From Chondrus crispus (taxonomy: Eukaryota > Rhodophyta > Florideophyceae > Gigartinales > Gigartinaceae), in the NCBI RefSeq assembly GCF_000350225.1, contig NW_005178809.1, positions 165,117-229,116 on the forward strand: 64,000 bases of DNA, given 5' to 3'. Position 1 is the stretch's first letter, and every line of letters starts with the position of its first letter. Positions 18,917-30,173 of the stretch are shown one piece after another. Position numbers and translations under genes: made by a program. The notes under the pieces are model-generated. The model was given only the letters and a program-made list of their open reading frames with translations. It made no database searches and was not told the origin of the DNA.

Positions 18917-20937
18917 TCACGACTTGTCGATCCACTGTTCGATAGGGTGACGTAGTGTTGAATCTGTCAGTATTTGATCTAGAAAAGTGCCTCGCCTAAC
19001 CTTTGTGAGGGCGTCAGCAGGATTGTTCTCGGAGCGGATGAAACCAATATTCCGTAGTTCGTTCCGTTGATATGAATCTTTAACCACCTTGATGATAATG
19101 TCGATCATTAATCGTTTTTCTGTGGTAATTGTTGACTTTGTTATCACGTCGAAGAGCGATAAGCTATCTGTGAGCATCGAAATAGGAATTGGTTGGTTGG
19201 TCATTATCTCCATGTCCTTTTTGATGGCGAAACTCATGTCGAAGGCGTCGTCGCAGGCCATAGTCTCGCTTCCTAGGACTGATCTAGAAACTCTTTTGGA
19301 CTTGTGTGATGACCAATACAACGACTGGCACTTGCTTTCCTTGTCAGCCAGGAACACGATGTACCCAAGTTGGGACGTTCCGTCATAGTTGTTGCTATAC
19401 GCAGCATCCGAATAAGTCTGTAGTCGGAGAGAGTCTTTTTCTAACTTTGGATAGAGAAGTCTCTGTTCGGAGGTTTTTCTAATATGACAAACAACGGAGT
19501 TGAGAGGCTTTCTGTGGGTTGACGGATCTGAGTTGAACCTTGTTTCGGTGACTTGCGTTGATTGAGCGACAGCACATGCTATATCAGGTCTGGTTTGTAG
19601 GAGCCACATTAGCTTCGCTCGAAGAGAGCTATACTGCGCAAAGGTGACATCCTTAGGTAGAGAATCAATAGTCTTGATGTAGCGTTCTTGATGGATACAG
19701 AATCCGTTGCTGGTTGTCTCAATACTGACACCGCTAAACTGTATCCTGTCAAATTCTCTGCAACACCACGCCATCTTGCTCGGTCACTAGCCTGTATAAT
19801 CAGTCATGATACTGTACTAGAACCCTTTACAACAATCTTGCGCTTGTGTGCCCCCGAAGTCAACTTCTTGAAAAAAAGTGCCCCATCTGTGGTACTTGCA
19901 CTCATTCCAACGTCTTTCAAAATGTGGTCTCTTAAGGTCCTTCCCCAGTAATCTCCACTATCTGCTAGGCCATATAGTGGTTTTAACAGCTTAAGCAGTC
20001 GATTGGGACTAAGTTCAAATTCTGCTGACGGCTTAATGTACACATCTCTCATTAACTTTTCTGCACTTTGAAGATAAGCCTGCGTAACGTCAGTTGAGAA
20101 TAGTCGGAAGTCCAATACTGCTGCTAACCCTATTAATATTTTGACTGAAAACTGTCTGGCCGTAGGATTATCGTGAACTAAAGAAGATTTCAGCTTGTCA
20201 GCGTAACCTGGAACAACATAGCGAGCCTTGTAGACTTCTTTGTTCTTACAGGAGTCCTTGATTGTTACGAAGAAGCGGCCTCCCATAATGTTAGCATTAC
20301 GTGGTACTTCATCCTTAGTAACAATTTTCCAGGTCTCCCTCTTGGTGAGTCCTTCTATCTCCTTCTTTTTAGCTGCAGAGAAATGGCGTGATCTAGGGTC
20401 ACTAGGTTTGATTTCTTCAGTGATAAACGAAGAGAACGGAGTCTTTGGAGCAAGGGGAGAACGGAATATTCTTGTTTGATAGTGAATAATGGGACTGTGA
20501 TCTTGGTAATATGGTTTGAGTTGGAAGGCGTTGAACATTTGCCTGTATGTTCCTTCCCTGTTCTGAATAGTTATCATTCTTCCTTGAACATGCATAACTA
20601 TAAATGGTCCTAACCAGTTCTTATCCTGTTCACTAAAGACTAGTAATTCGTCTCCTATTTGATATGTCCTATCGGCTGCTGGAGGTATCTGTCTTGTTAA
20701 TGCTGCTTGTATTCTTCTTTCGGCTATGATTGCATTCATTTCCATCTGAGCAGACGTCCGTAGTCTCATTCGTTCTTCTTGTGTTGGAAGCTCAGCGCTG
20801 ATGATGGAAAAACGAGGAGTTATCTCGAAGGCGAGAAATGAGGGTACTAGCCCTTTTTCTCCGATTGTGTCGTTCATAGCTTTTACCGCTAGGCTGAGAA
20901 GAATTTTATTGTGTGCTTGGGGGTAGTCAACTCGCAC
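18917..20937 (-). pseudogene. Copia reverse transcriptase and RNase H, catalytic box destroyed
   Basis: The 5' part (19804-20937) has Copia RT motifs: FSTDVTQAYLQSAEKLM with a catalytic Asp and LLKLLKPLYGLADSGDYWGR. The 3' part (18917-19774) continues through the connection into RNase H (LQTYSDAAYSNNYDGTSQLG, GSETMACDDAFDMS, ENNPADALTK). Between them, near 19806-19815, the expected YVDD box is replaced by a sequence read as TVS, a TGA stop, then LII, so the two catalytic aspartates are gone and the frame is cut. Family knowledge: YVDD is essential for polymerisation. The element can no longer copy itself from this sequence. Confidence 0.85.
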
Positions 20938-20954
20938 TTTTCTGTAAATTCTTC

Positions 20955-21480
20955 TCAGAGGTTCTGGAGTCGCTCTCCGATTCCAAGGGAGCTGTGAGCT
21001 TTGACTCCGGAAATTCTGAGCTGAATGCCGGCATGGTCAGTGAGTTGGCGCCAGCAATCAGAAGTAAAAGATGATCCTTTGTCAACTCGGAGACGGTTTG
21101 GGTAACCAGTGTACATGGTACACCATATTTGAATGAAGGCTAACCAAATACCTTCAACGCTTTGGTCGAAGTCTTCATAGAGGAAGGCAGCAGCTGAGAA
21201 TCGAGTGACCGTGTCGACGATGTGGAGTAAGGCCTCTCCGTCCAGGAACATGAGGTCCATAGATAGTTCTTCCCCAAACTGAACGGAATCCTCCGTTGGA
21301 AGGGAGGCCTTGAAACGAATGGGGGTTGGTCCCAAGCGCTGACAAGTGTCACATGCTTGTTTAATCTGGTCCAGGACCTGTTTGGTTTCCTGGTTCGTTT
21401 CGTAAGGTCGAGCCATTCGGAGCAGGTTGTAGAGTTTATCCGTGGCAGGATGGGGGAATCCTAATGAAGGTGAAGGCGCA
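20955..21480 (-). pseudogene. Copia integrase
   Basis: The open frame 20955-21416 holds the catalytic core with Asp in GEELSMDLMFLDGEALL and RLRVDKGSSFTSD and Glu in SSLGIGERLQNL, a DDE triad in the right order. The preceding CDTCQRLGP is the CC part of the HHCC zinc finger; the HH part lies in the bases just upstream. A frame change near 20940 separates it from the RT ORF. Confidence 0.8.
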
Positions 21481-21539
21481 AGAGTTCTGGAGAAGAAAAG
21501 ACTATGTGCTCACGTTTTGGCCATTCGAGATAGACATGC

Positions 21540-21912
21540 CATGTCCACAGCCATTGGATGGTCTTGCGAAGCGGAGGAGTTCGTAGTTGCAGTTGAGGAC
21601 AATGAAGGTGATTCGTGATAGTGCTGACGAATATTCCGTACTTATCTAGTAGATCTAGGCCTATTAGTAGTGGTACGTCTGAGTTAACTACATCTACTTG
21701 TTACATGGTAGCGTGGGCGGCCGAAAGTGGTATCGTAATGGTCAAAGAGCCTAACGAGGGTTGACGTTCGTTGCCAAAGCGATAGCGGTTGTTGTTGGAA
21801 ACGAGTCAAAACTTTGTGCCAGTGTTTCGACAGTATGCCTTAGCCTGTCTTAAGCCAATTACTGTGCGTTGTGCACCAGTGTCAAGACATGTTCCTTGCC
21901 AAGGCATCTTTT
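21540..21912 (-). pseudogene. Copia aspartic protease, broken
   Basis: On the minus strand 21820-21893 reads TCLDTGAQRTVIGLRQAKAY, with the DTGA active site of a retropepsin. Further on, 21635-21673 reads VPLLIGLDLLDKYG, the typical flap and C-terminal motif. A stop lies between these parts (near 21700), so the gene is inactive. Confidence 0.75.
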
Positions 21913-22242
21913 GAGTTGAAGCAACGTGGCTCTGGTTGTAGACAACGAATTCGTGGTGATGTGGTCTTCTTTCTCTGTGGCGTGGAAAACAAATAAGGCG
22001 ACTTATCGCAGAACGACGTTCAAGTTTAAACTTGCATCTCTTTTTAGCGCGGATAGTTTCAAAATATACAGTATAAGGTGTATTATCTTGGAGATGGGAA
22101 CTGTCGCTCGCTAAAAATCCGATGGATCTATAGTCTGATGAGAATTGGTCTTGTAGTCGTAAAAGGATTCGTTTTTCACGTGGTTTTTTACTGCTTCTTC
22201 TGTCTCGTCGGTGTCACTGTCAGTCACGCTGTCCGAGCCATC

Positions 22243-23656
22243 TCAGTGTTGTGACTCAGAACTGTTTCGGGCGTTTGGTTCTTCGAAGTCTTCGAAAAAA
22301 GTGTCATTATGGTGCATGATGTCTTCCACTTGATTACTAAGTTCATACAGTATGTCCTTGACGTGGTTAGGGCGCGCCTTGATCATGCGTCGTACATTGC
22401 GTATGACAGAGGCGGGTTTAGGGCATTCTCGGATGAAGTGATACTTACTACCACAGTTGTAGCAGCATCGTACGTTCCCAAAACGGTCCTTTCCGTTTAT
22501 AGCATCCTTAAAACGTTTGGACGGTCTAGAGAATCTGTCACGAGTATATGACGAGGAGGATCCAGGTCGACGGAGTATACCGTATGTATTTTGTCTTTGG
22601 AAATGTATGCGGGGGAGGGTTGGCATCACTGACGGCGTTCTGGGGGGTCACGCTTACGGCTTTCGTTCTGTTTAGGCTCTTGGAGCCAAGCTGCATCAAG
22701 TGCAGTATACATCTGCTGAAAAGTCCAAGGCGGCATGCAAGCAAGGCTTTGAGTCAGAACAGGCTTAGCCCATTCTGTTCCTATCACGGCGTTGTGAAGG
22801 TACTCTGTCTTATCGGGATCTGATCGATGCGTTTGGGGCCCTTGTGGTGTGTACCGAGTGATGGATTCACGAAGTTCTTCTAGTGCTTCGCTGACGGAGC
22901 AGTTTTTGTCTTGGGAATCTGTGACAGGCGAAGATTTTGCAATAACTTTCAAACTCTGTTCTGCCACGTAATGCTGTTGAGCTCTTGAAGCATCCGTTGA
23001 ACCGCTGAGTCGAAGGATGCTTTGGTACCAGCAATGGAGGTGCGATAGAATCTTTTTGCTTCGCCATCAAACACATTGTGAAAGTATCGCAGCTTCTGCT
23101 CTTCGTTGAGGTTATAATCATCAGCGGCGTCGCAATAGTTATAGTTTACTTCGTTGATATCTTCACCTATTTTTCCCGAATAGTGTTCCTCTCTTTTGAA
23201 CCGAGAAGCATTGTTATGCGCTATCTTTGAGCCCATGCTAAGATGAGAGGTGGGTTGGCTGGTCTGGTTGCTATGGTTGACCGACGGTGATGTCGAAGAG
23301 GAAAGACATGCAGACAGGTTTGCGTTGGCAATAATGCGGTCGGGCACATCGGTGAAGAACATGTCGACCAGGCCATACGCAATGCAGTTACTTCGAGGGT
23401 GAGAGGTATATTGTAGTCCCTTAACCGTGACGTAATCCCTGGGAATGCGGAATAGCATGGTGGGTCCTTTCAGTAACTCGCTTGAGTATAACACTTCGGG
23501 CGGGAGGTCGTCACGGAGGGTGTTGACGCATTCTTTATTTGAAAGTTGAGGGTCTTGGGAAATGACAGTCGCTAAAGCGGCTTTGATGCCGGCTTGCGTC
23601 GAGGAAGACGGGCGGTAGCCGTCAAGGGTTGCCCTCATTACTTCTAACGTTACCAT
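22243..23656 (-). pseudogene. Copia gag with CCHC zinc knuckle, frameshifted
   Basis: Three frames follow one another: 22949-23656 (starts MVTLEVMRATLDGYRPSSST), 22626-22967 and 22243-22629. The last contains CYNCGSKYHFIREC, a CX2CX4HX4C knuckle that binds RNA in gag proteins. Small overlaps between the three frames show frameshifts rather than introns. The N-terminal part has NEEQKLRYFHNVFDGEAKRF, which resembles the retrotransposon gag domain. Confidence 0.8.
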
Positions 23657-24547
23657 AGTAGCGTAAATGGGTAACGCAAATTTCCCAATATACTGAAGAT
23701 AGTAATATGGAAGAATACACAGACCGGTTGGGTAAAATAGTGGTGTGATATAACGTGGTGCGATGTATACAGAGATGTAAAAAAAACAAGGTTACGTGTC
23801 CAGTTATGTCACCTCAGATACGTGTCCAACTGTGTATCCTTAGATACGTGTCCAGTTGTGTGTTCCTAGATACGTGTCCTACGATTGACAAGTGTTTATA
23901 GCTATACACGCGTATACAGGGCAAAAATTAACTTGAAGAAGTACAGTACAGCACACGTGTATTGGTGGTACAACTGTACCTGTACGCAAACGTGTACACG
24001 ACTATGTAGGTGTAGGTCGTGTTCCCGTATGGTTGTGGTTTGTGCTCACTGCAGAGTCACTCTGCATTGATACTCTCTATTACAGTGTCACGGAACAGCA
24101 ATGCTGATGATCTCATGCCGACGTTACAGTGCTGTAGGTCCTTACACAGGAAGGTCAAAATCTTGTAAAATCAATTTCTGGGCGATATTTTAGCCCAAAA
24201 ATTGCCGTCTCTCATTTGGTTGCACAGGTGGCGCCCACCATGATCTGCCCAGGTGAGATTTTTTCGCAGAAATTGCCTCCCACGTGATTGGTCCGGGGGC
24301 GTCCGGTGCCGCCCCACAATTGTGCCAAATTGGCAATAGATATATGCCTTTGGGCGATACTATGAGCTCAAGAGCGCCGCCCACCCCAACGTTTCTGGGC
24401 ATTATTACACGCCGCCCGGGTCTCTGTTGGTGGGCGGTAAGTTTACCTCGGAAATTCGGCTCGGCTGTAACGGCTATATTTTCTGGCACTCAGGTCATAC
24501 GTTCACGGGCCAGGGTAAACACAAACTGGAATATGTAATCATGGTAC
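23657..24547. other. Spacer between Copia gag and the antisense 806-codon ORF
   Basis: No gene recognised. It contains about three copies of a 26-bp repeat with TACGTGTCCAGTTGTGT (23792-23880). A TATA-like ATAGATATATGC near 24340 could belong to the promoter of the plus-strand ORF at 24548. Confidence 0.4.
23792..23880 (+). repeat. 26-bp tandem repeats
   Basis: Three full units and a partial one, each starting TACGTGTCCA and ending CCTAGA or a close variant. Confidence 0.85.
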
Positions 24548-26968
24548 GTGCTGGTGGTATCACTCGCATACTCATTGCATGCTGTTTCTAAACTTGTATA
24601 CATCTCCACGTCTCGCATGCGCGTCGATATACATTCACTGGTTCTCCGCACCTCTGCGCTAGCACACTCTCAACGCTGTTGCGTAGTCCAGCTTCGAAAG
24701 AGGTCGTTCTTTTTCGTTCCATTCCTTTTCACTTCATCCTCCTTTTCACTCCATCCTCCTTTTCACTCCATCCTCCTTTTCACTCCATCCTCCTTTTCAC
24801 TCCATCCTCCTTTTCACTCCATCCTCCTTTTCACTCCCTCCTCCACTTCCCAACCCTTCTTACTTAAACATCTTCGCCTGCCTTCTGTAGCGACGAATAG
24901 ACGGGCTAGCGCCTCCAGAGGCCGCGCGAAGGCGAAGCGCAAGAAGACACCCGGCGCAGACCATGCATGGCAGGGAGATCCGGAAGGCTTTGGCAAACGT
25001 AGCCCCGGTGCAAAGGTCATTCGCTCAACGAGTTCCGGCAGTCGGCGCCCTGAAATCGAAGAAGGCATTGGGGAGGATACTGCATCACTCGTTCTGTCGG
25101 CAACTCGCGACAGTGTTCCGTCGCGTAAGAAGAGTAGACAAGAGGGCGCGATTGTTACCCGAAGAGCATCCCCGCGTAAGAGAGCCGCGATTGAAGAAAA
25201 GGATGATGAGGTTGTCGCCGAGACTCCTCCCCGTAAACGGGTCCGAGAACTAACCTCACATTTTACAGGATTCACACCGTCGGAGAGCGCTCCTGTACGA
25301 GAAGTCGAATCTCGCTTCAGGACTCCGACGCAAGCTGTTCGCCAGGCTTCGCGTCGCATTCGCATCATTGACTCCCAAGGTGGCTCGCAGAGTCTTTCAC
25401 CTGGTCTTGCGGTGCAAAGTGGACAGGAGCAGCCCAGTTCAAATGCTACTCTTCTTTCCCAAAAGGCGATTCAGAAGTCTCATGAAGCCATAAGGCAACT
25501 GATTTCGCACGCCTTTTTACAGCTGAAGCAGCAAGTAATCGACGTTGAGAAGTCGCTCGAGAAGAAGATGGAGAAGTGTGAAGACGCCACGAACTTGGCT
25601 ATCCGTGTGATGGCAGGGTTATCAAAGAGCAAGGATACGCGACAGTTTATAGCTGCTCAACTCGCCCCCTTGCCTCAAGTATACTCAGGAAAGTTCTACA
25701 GTCGTATATTTGGGATGCAGGTCATCAGTACTGTGATGGAAGCAGTGACAGAGTGCGGAACAAATGAGGAGGAGCCGGATATGAAGGATGTTGTGTTGGC
25801 AGTAGAGATTGTGATGCATGGGTTGGTTTTCCGTCGATTGCCCCGCGAGAAGTCCATGGAAGCGCTTTCCAAGTCCGAAGCCCACAGTATCGCTTGTCGC
25901 TTTCGTCGGAAGTTGTGCTTGTCTCTCATCACGACGGCCCAAAACAACCCGACGATTGGAGTTGATCGGGTTGTTATCGGGGATGAAGCGTCCGGTATCC
26001 CTCGTCCGAAGTGGCTGCGAAAAGGTTTCGTGAGGAAGAGCCTCATCAATGATGTCCTTTCGAAGGATGACGTGTCAACCTCCAAGGGTAGGGGCGCGCC
26101 AGTGCGTCGAGGGCTAGAGGGAGCGACTGGAGCGATGTATGAGGAGGTAGTGGAAAGACAGACACTTGGGGAAGAGATTGTGAAGATGGTGAACCAGCGA
26201 AACGTGCATCATATGAACAAGTCAAGAGAGTTTGTGAGAAACGAGTTCTTCATCGAGATGGGGTTACTTTGGCACGGCGAAGTGTCCCCTACATTCCTCT
26301 CCAGCCTCGTGAACAGTCCGATGCACTTCAATTTCGCTGAAGTGCCCCTCGCCGAGGTTTGGAAATCCGGAGTAGAAGAAGCGACATGTTCCAAGAACCT
26401 GAAGAAGTGTCGGGAGCTTCTCGATGCACACCGAGAAGACTTGTCGATAAATGTGGAGTATGAGGTTGAAGTATTTCAGGAAAAGCCATTCGTTGGGAGC
26501 GGGGAGAACAAGACTCTACGTCGGAATGTGAACTTTCTGCTGGTGGCACTTTTGTACTGCCAACGATTCGTTTACAGTTTGAAGCCTGATGACTTCTTGG
26601 CCTTACATTCATGCTCTATGAAGGTGGTATATGTAATAGCCTGTTTGTTCAGAGAGATGGTAACTTTGCATCGCAACAACTCAAGAAGCTTACCTGATGA
26701 ACATCAGCCGGACTTCGCTGACAGGAGCATTGAAACTCTCGCTCTAGATCTAGTCCCTGCTACCGCGAAGAGTCGTCTGAACCTTCTGTACTCCAAAGTG
26801 CTTCGTTTGACGACAGAAGAATACAACAGAATGAACTTGAATGAGAGGGCAGATGAGGAAGAAGAAGATGCATATGGGAGCGATCTCTTTATTGGAGCCG
26901 AAGAAGGTGCAAAAAGCGAGGAAATGGATGAAGAGATAGTTGCCCTGCGGAAGGAATCGTTTAAGTGA
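24548..26968 (+). CDS. Hypothetical 806-residue protein, basic N-terminus and helical C-terminus
   Basis: Intact plus-strand ORF lying antisense inside the Copia element. Residues about 60-100 come from a 17-bp tandem repeat and are probably not a conserved domain. Residues 115-260 are Arg/Lys/Ser-rich with several basic clusters (RGRAKAKRKK, SPRKRAAIEEK, PPRKRVRELTS), typical of nuclear proteins. Residues about 335-370 look like a coiled coil (HAFLQLKQQVIDVEKSLEKK). The remainder is mostly helical and ends in an acidic tail (ERADEEEEDAYGSD). I recognise no catalytic motif or known family. Its intact state contrasts with the broken gag-pol, so it may be a host gene, recent cargo, or part of a nested transposon. 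It converges with the minus-strand ORF at 27158. The start codon is uncertain. Confidence 0.6.
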   Translation: MLVVSLAYSLHAVSKLVYISTSRMRVDIHSLVLRTSALAHSQRCCVVQLRKRSFFFVPFLFTSSSFSLHPPFHSILLFTPSSFSLHPPFHSILLFTPSSTSQPFLLKHLRLPSVATNRRASASRGRAKAKRKKTPGADHAWQGDPEGFGKRSPGAKVIRSTSSGSRRPEIEEGIGEDTASLVLSATRDSVPSRKKSRQEGAIVTRRASPRKRAAIEEKDDEVVAETPPRKRVRELTSHFTGFTPSESAPVREVESRFRTPTQAVRQASRRIRIIDSQGGSQSLSPGLAVQSGQEQPSSNATLLSQKAIQKSHEAIRQLISHAFLQLKQQVIDVEKSLEKKMEKCEDATNLAIRVMAGLSKSKDTRQFIAAQLAPLPQVYSGKFYSRIFGMQVISTVMEAVTECGTNEEEPDMKDVVLAVEIVMHGLVFRRLPREKSMEALSKSEAHSIACRFRRKLCLSLITTAQNNPTIGVDRVVIGDEASGIPRPKWLRKGFVRKSLINDVLSKDDVSTSKGRGAPVRRGLEGATGAMYEEVVERQTLGEEIVKMVNQRNVHHMNKSREFVRNEFFIEMGLLWHGEVSPTFLSSLVNSPMHFNFAEVPLAEVWKSGVEEATCSKNLKKCRELLDAHREDLSINVEYEVEVFQEKPFVGSGENKTLRRNVNFLLVALLYCQRFVYSLKPDDFLALHSCSMKVVYVIACLFREMVTLHRNNSRSLPDEHQPDFADRSIETLALDLVPATAKSRLNLLYSKVLRLTTEEYNRMNLNERADEEEEDAYGSDLFIGAEEGAKSEEMDEEIVALRKESFK
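24724..24843 (+). repeat. 17-bp tandem repeat array
   Basis: About seven copies of CTCCTTTTCACTCCATC head to tail. Because 17 is not a multiple of three, the array is read in all three frames in turn, giving a 17-residue protein repeat. It may be 5' UTR if translation starts later. Confidence 0.9.
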
Positions 26969-27157
26969 GTAAAGTACAGAGACATACTGTGAATTTCTGT
27001 GGTGTAAGTTTGTCGCTGTGAAGGTAAAGATTAGTGAACTACACTTGTATGCAATATGTCACAAATTGCAGGTCTTTTAAAGTACATGGAGTTGTATTCA
27101 ACGTCTCTGGAGTACGTGATATTTAATAGGATTCGAAGAGAATGTTTCGATGCGTGA

Positions 27158-27949
27158 TCACGAATCAACTTCGAATGTGAGCTTGGAACAGAGACTAGAA
27201 ACTTCCTTGTAATGTATCTCATCCCTGACTAGGACGTAAGGAATTGTCGCCTCCAGTGTCCCAAGCACTTTGACACGCTTGGGGGCTAGAGTCAGTATCC
27301 TTTCTAGATCAAGGTGTGATTGGCGTTTCCATGTGATACAAAACGAGAACCGTTCCTGCATTATTTCAAATTCGTCGGTCGTGAGTGCGGATTCTGTCAT
27401 GCTTAGGAGCTCAACCGGTTTTGCGTTCATCATGACTAGAGACTCCTTAAACATATTCTCCACGACATTCCACAACGTGTTTTTCCTTGTTAAGACAGAC
27501 AAGTCTCTATCTTCTTCTGCCTGCGGCAATCCCTTACCCACTGTGAGGTACATGGGAACCAAAGGGTGCTTCTCACTTTGCACTACACATCCTAGAATGC
27601 CAAGTCCGGTGAGTGATGCAGTGCCACGTTCCAGTTTTTGTTTGAGGACGACTCTTCCAAGCAAAGCCGAAGATACTGGGGCAAAAGTACGTGCGAGGGA
27701 CTCGAAAGATGAGAACAAGATACGAACTTCTGCCTGTGGATTAGCCTTAACAATCTCATAAGAAGGACGTATCATAGCTCTATCCTCTGCAGTCCTGCTC
27801 ACATAGTCAACTACATGATCAAACTGAGAAAGGGTGCAATCGGAGCTTCGTTTGAAATGCTCTTGCGAGAAGAACTGAAAGCCTTGACGTAGTTTTCCAG
27901 CAGCAAATCGAGAGGGAGCTAAGGGAGGCTTCTCTAGGAATGGCACCAC
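27158..27949 (-). CDS. Hypothetical protein, possibly partial
   Basis: Open frame of 263 codons in the sense of the Copia element. It begins without an ATG (GTG in VVPFLEKPPLAPSRFAAG) and a stop lies shortly upstream, so a 5' exon or an upstream lesion is likely. The composition is protein-like: FSQFDHVVDYVSRTAEDRA-type helices, then LLGRVVLKQKLERGTASLTG and SEKHPLVPMYLTVGKGLPQ. I do not recognise a family. It is tail to tail with the 806-codon ORF, with under 200 bases between the stops. Confidence 0.45.
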   Translation of the reverse strand: MVPFLEKPPLAPSRFAAGKLRQGFQFFSQEHFKRSSDCTLSQFDHVVDYVSRTAEDRAMIRPSYEIVKANPQAEVRILFSSFESLARTFAPVSSALLGRVVLKQKLERGTASLTGLGILGCVVQSEKHPLVPMYLTVGKGLPQAEEDRDLSVLTRKNTLWNVVENMFKESLVMMNAKPVELLSMTESALTTDEFEIMQERFSFCITWKRQSHLDLERILTLAPKRVKVLGTLEATIPYVLVRDEIHYKEVSSLCSKLTFEVDS

Positions 27950-28080
27950 TCGTGACCGTAAGAAGCATTACATAACGAAACAGATGGGTTTCCACCTCGC
28001 ATGGGATGAGAAGCATGTAAACTGCAGCTCTACTTGCATTCTAGCATTCTAATTTTATTGAGAAGGCCCTACACTCCTCC

Positions 28081-29629
28081 CTAGCATTTCTTGCGTGATG
28101 GCCACTCAGAACTAGTCAACGACTTGTTTGCTGCGGACAACGAGTGCAGACTACGCCAATTCAAGATTGCTGAGAACTTCATTCCGGCCACGAGCTGCCT
28201 TGGGCAGACGCCTAGAATTTTTTGTGGAGAGTCGACACCAGCAAAGCGAAAATGCATAATCAGTAGCAGAGTACATATCCTCATCTTCGCCTATCATAAT
28301 ACCTGACTCAGATATCGCATCATGCATCGACACACGGTTTCTCTCCAGTCTGCTCACATACACTGAATTGCGATAGTCGAACCGCCTGTTCTCTCTCCGA
28401 AGTACATCGAAGGCTCCATTAGGGAGTGATTTATGGAGGCTTCCTGCCAGTCTAAAATGAAAGGGTACTTACCGTCTTCGTTCTCAGCTCAAGTACCTCC
28501 CAAAAGTCGCAATGCGGAGTGTTCAGCCAGCACAGCCCCGTTGATCTTCCTACCCTTCGCCACTAGGGCAAGTAAATCTGATTGAACACCGAGGCGTATA
28601 CATTGAGATACATCGTGCAAAGAATCAAACAAAACTAGTGATTCTTGCAGACATTGAGATGGAGACTGTGTTTCGCAAAAGTTTGGTTCAAACGTAGCAC
28701 GAGGACAACGTGACCGAATTACCGTAGCAATCTTGGCAAAATCGGACAGGCTGCAGTTGGCATCAACACGAAGCAGAGACGTAAAGCACATGCCAACAAA
28801 AACGCCCATTGCCGTTCTTAACATCAGAAATAGCGGATCGTGCGCGCGGGAATGAAAGACGTTTATGACAGCGATGGACCATTTTGTGTCTCAAGTAGCT
28901 GAAAACACGTTCAGCAATGCGGTCGCTTTCACTTTCATTCCCAATTATTCGAGAGTAAACTGCGGTCTGCGCACTCACAAGCCTCTGTAACTCGTTCACT
29001 TCAAGTTCCAATTTGGCAATTCTGGCACCAGTGTGCTGTATTGGGCATCTACATCCTCGGGATTTTTGGGAGGTGTCATGAATCACATGGAAGGACGATT
29101 TGTTCGTATTGGGTGTAAAGTCGGGATCCGAGAGGAAACCTTCCTCGACTGTTTCGGAGACGGATTGGCAATCGCTCTCCGACGCGAGTGGTTCCTTTTG
29201 GCGGCTCCGCCATTCCTGACGGGCCATGTTCTCACACCCTTTGCCTATATGTGACAGCTTGCGTCCCATTAAACGAGCGCGCATTTTTGTTTCAACAATT
29301 CCGTGTCCCTCTTCGTATCATAAATTGCTTAAAACAGCGCCGTCGACAAGCTCAATATTCGTGACTCGAGCTTCCCACCATATCGTTTTCGATATATTCA
29401 GACCCTTTCTGCGCCCTTTTCCGATACAAAAGTTGAGCAACCATTGAACCTCAATATCTTCTCCGGTACTTACGGGTTTCATAATTGCAACCAGGCGGAG
29501 ATGAAACTGGTAAACAGTGCGATGTCGCAAGGCACTGTATTCCACGCAGTAGAGCGATGCGATCAGGCGTAGTAAGCCCGGACGGCCAATATTCAATTTC
29601 AGGAAGCACTGACGGAGGCTGAAACTCAA
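28081..29629 (-). pseudogene. Unidentified gene broken by stops and frameshifts
   Basis: Reading 5' to 3' on the minus strand, one frame runs from 29629 to 28763 with a single in-frame TGA near 29318 (context AVLSNL, stop, YEEGHGIVETK). A shift in an AAAA run near 28885 leads to the frame covering 28489-28870 (WSIAVINVFHSRAHDPLFLM, LRVDANCSLSDFAKIATVIR), which continues past another in-frame TGA at 28489. Frames further downstream (28363-28151 and 28284-28081) suggest more lesions or small introns before a stop at 28081. The segment IWWEARVTNIELVDGAV is vaguely like a small beta-barrel reader domain, and ARIAKLELEVNELQRLVSAQ looks like a leucine zipper. Function unknown. Confidence 0.4.
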
Positions 29630-30173
29630 TAAGAGTTATACTGGTGCTTACGCCCTGGCGAGGAGATCGCGAAGTGCCCTTGCTATGGTTGGATTAAAGT
29701 TTAGTTAGAATTGAGTTGGCAAAATCAGAAGTATTCCCGTATGCATTCTCCTGCGCGCGGGCATGCATTGTCATTGTTGTGATGGCAGAGCGCTTCCAGA
29801 ACGAAAAATTAAATGCAGGCACGATCATTACTGCGGAACGCTGCGGCAATGAGTTGTCATTGTACTTGACAAATGATGCGTGCAAGAGAACGATGTTCTC
29901 CATCTCATTTTTAGAACACAGGAGCGGTGCCCAGCAATGAATAGGTAGATTGAGGCTAAGAAAGCCCGTTTCTAGACGAATATTTTCTCTCAAAATATGC
30001 GCTCAATAAAATGCCTGCTCCGGAATAATAATATTTATTGATTTCGGATAAGTGACCCCGTAGTGCTGTGTACTCTTCAAATCGATGTCGACAAGTGTCT
30101 TTTTCAAAGTTTTTAGGAATTTAATTCCTGAGATTTAGTCAAAATTTAAATTTGCGGGCGTGAAATTCAAATT
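29630..30173. other. Spacer inside the Copia element
   Basis: AT-rich, with short ORFs only. I see no gene, terminal repeat or tandem array. Confidence 0.5.

Noticed and set aside
28450-28471. A 21-base intron (GTAAGTACCC ... TTTTAG)
   Set aside because: The joined frames do not agree across it, while reading straight through is open on both sides; in decayed DNA the splice-like ends are probably chance.
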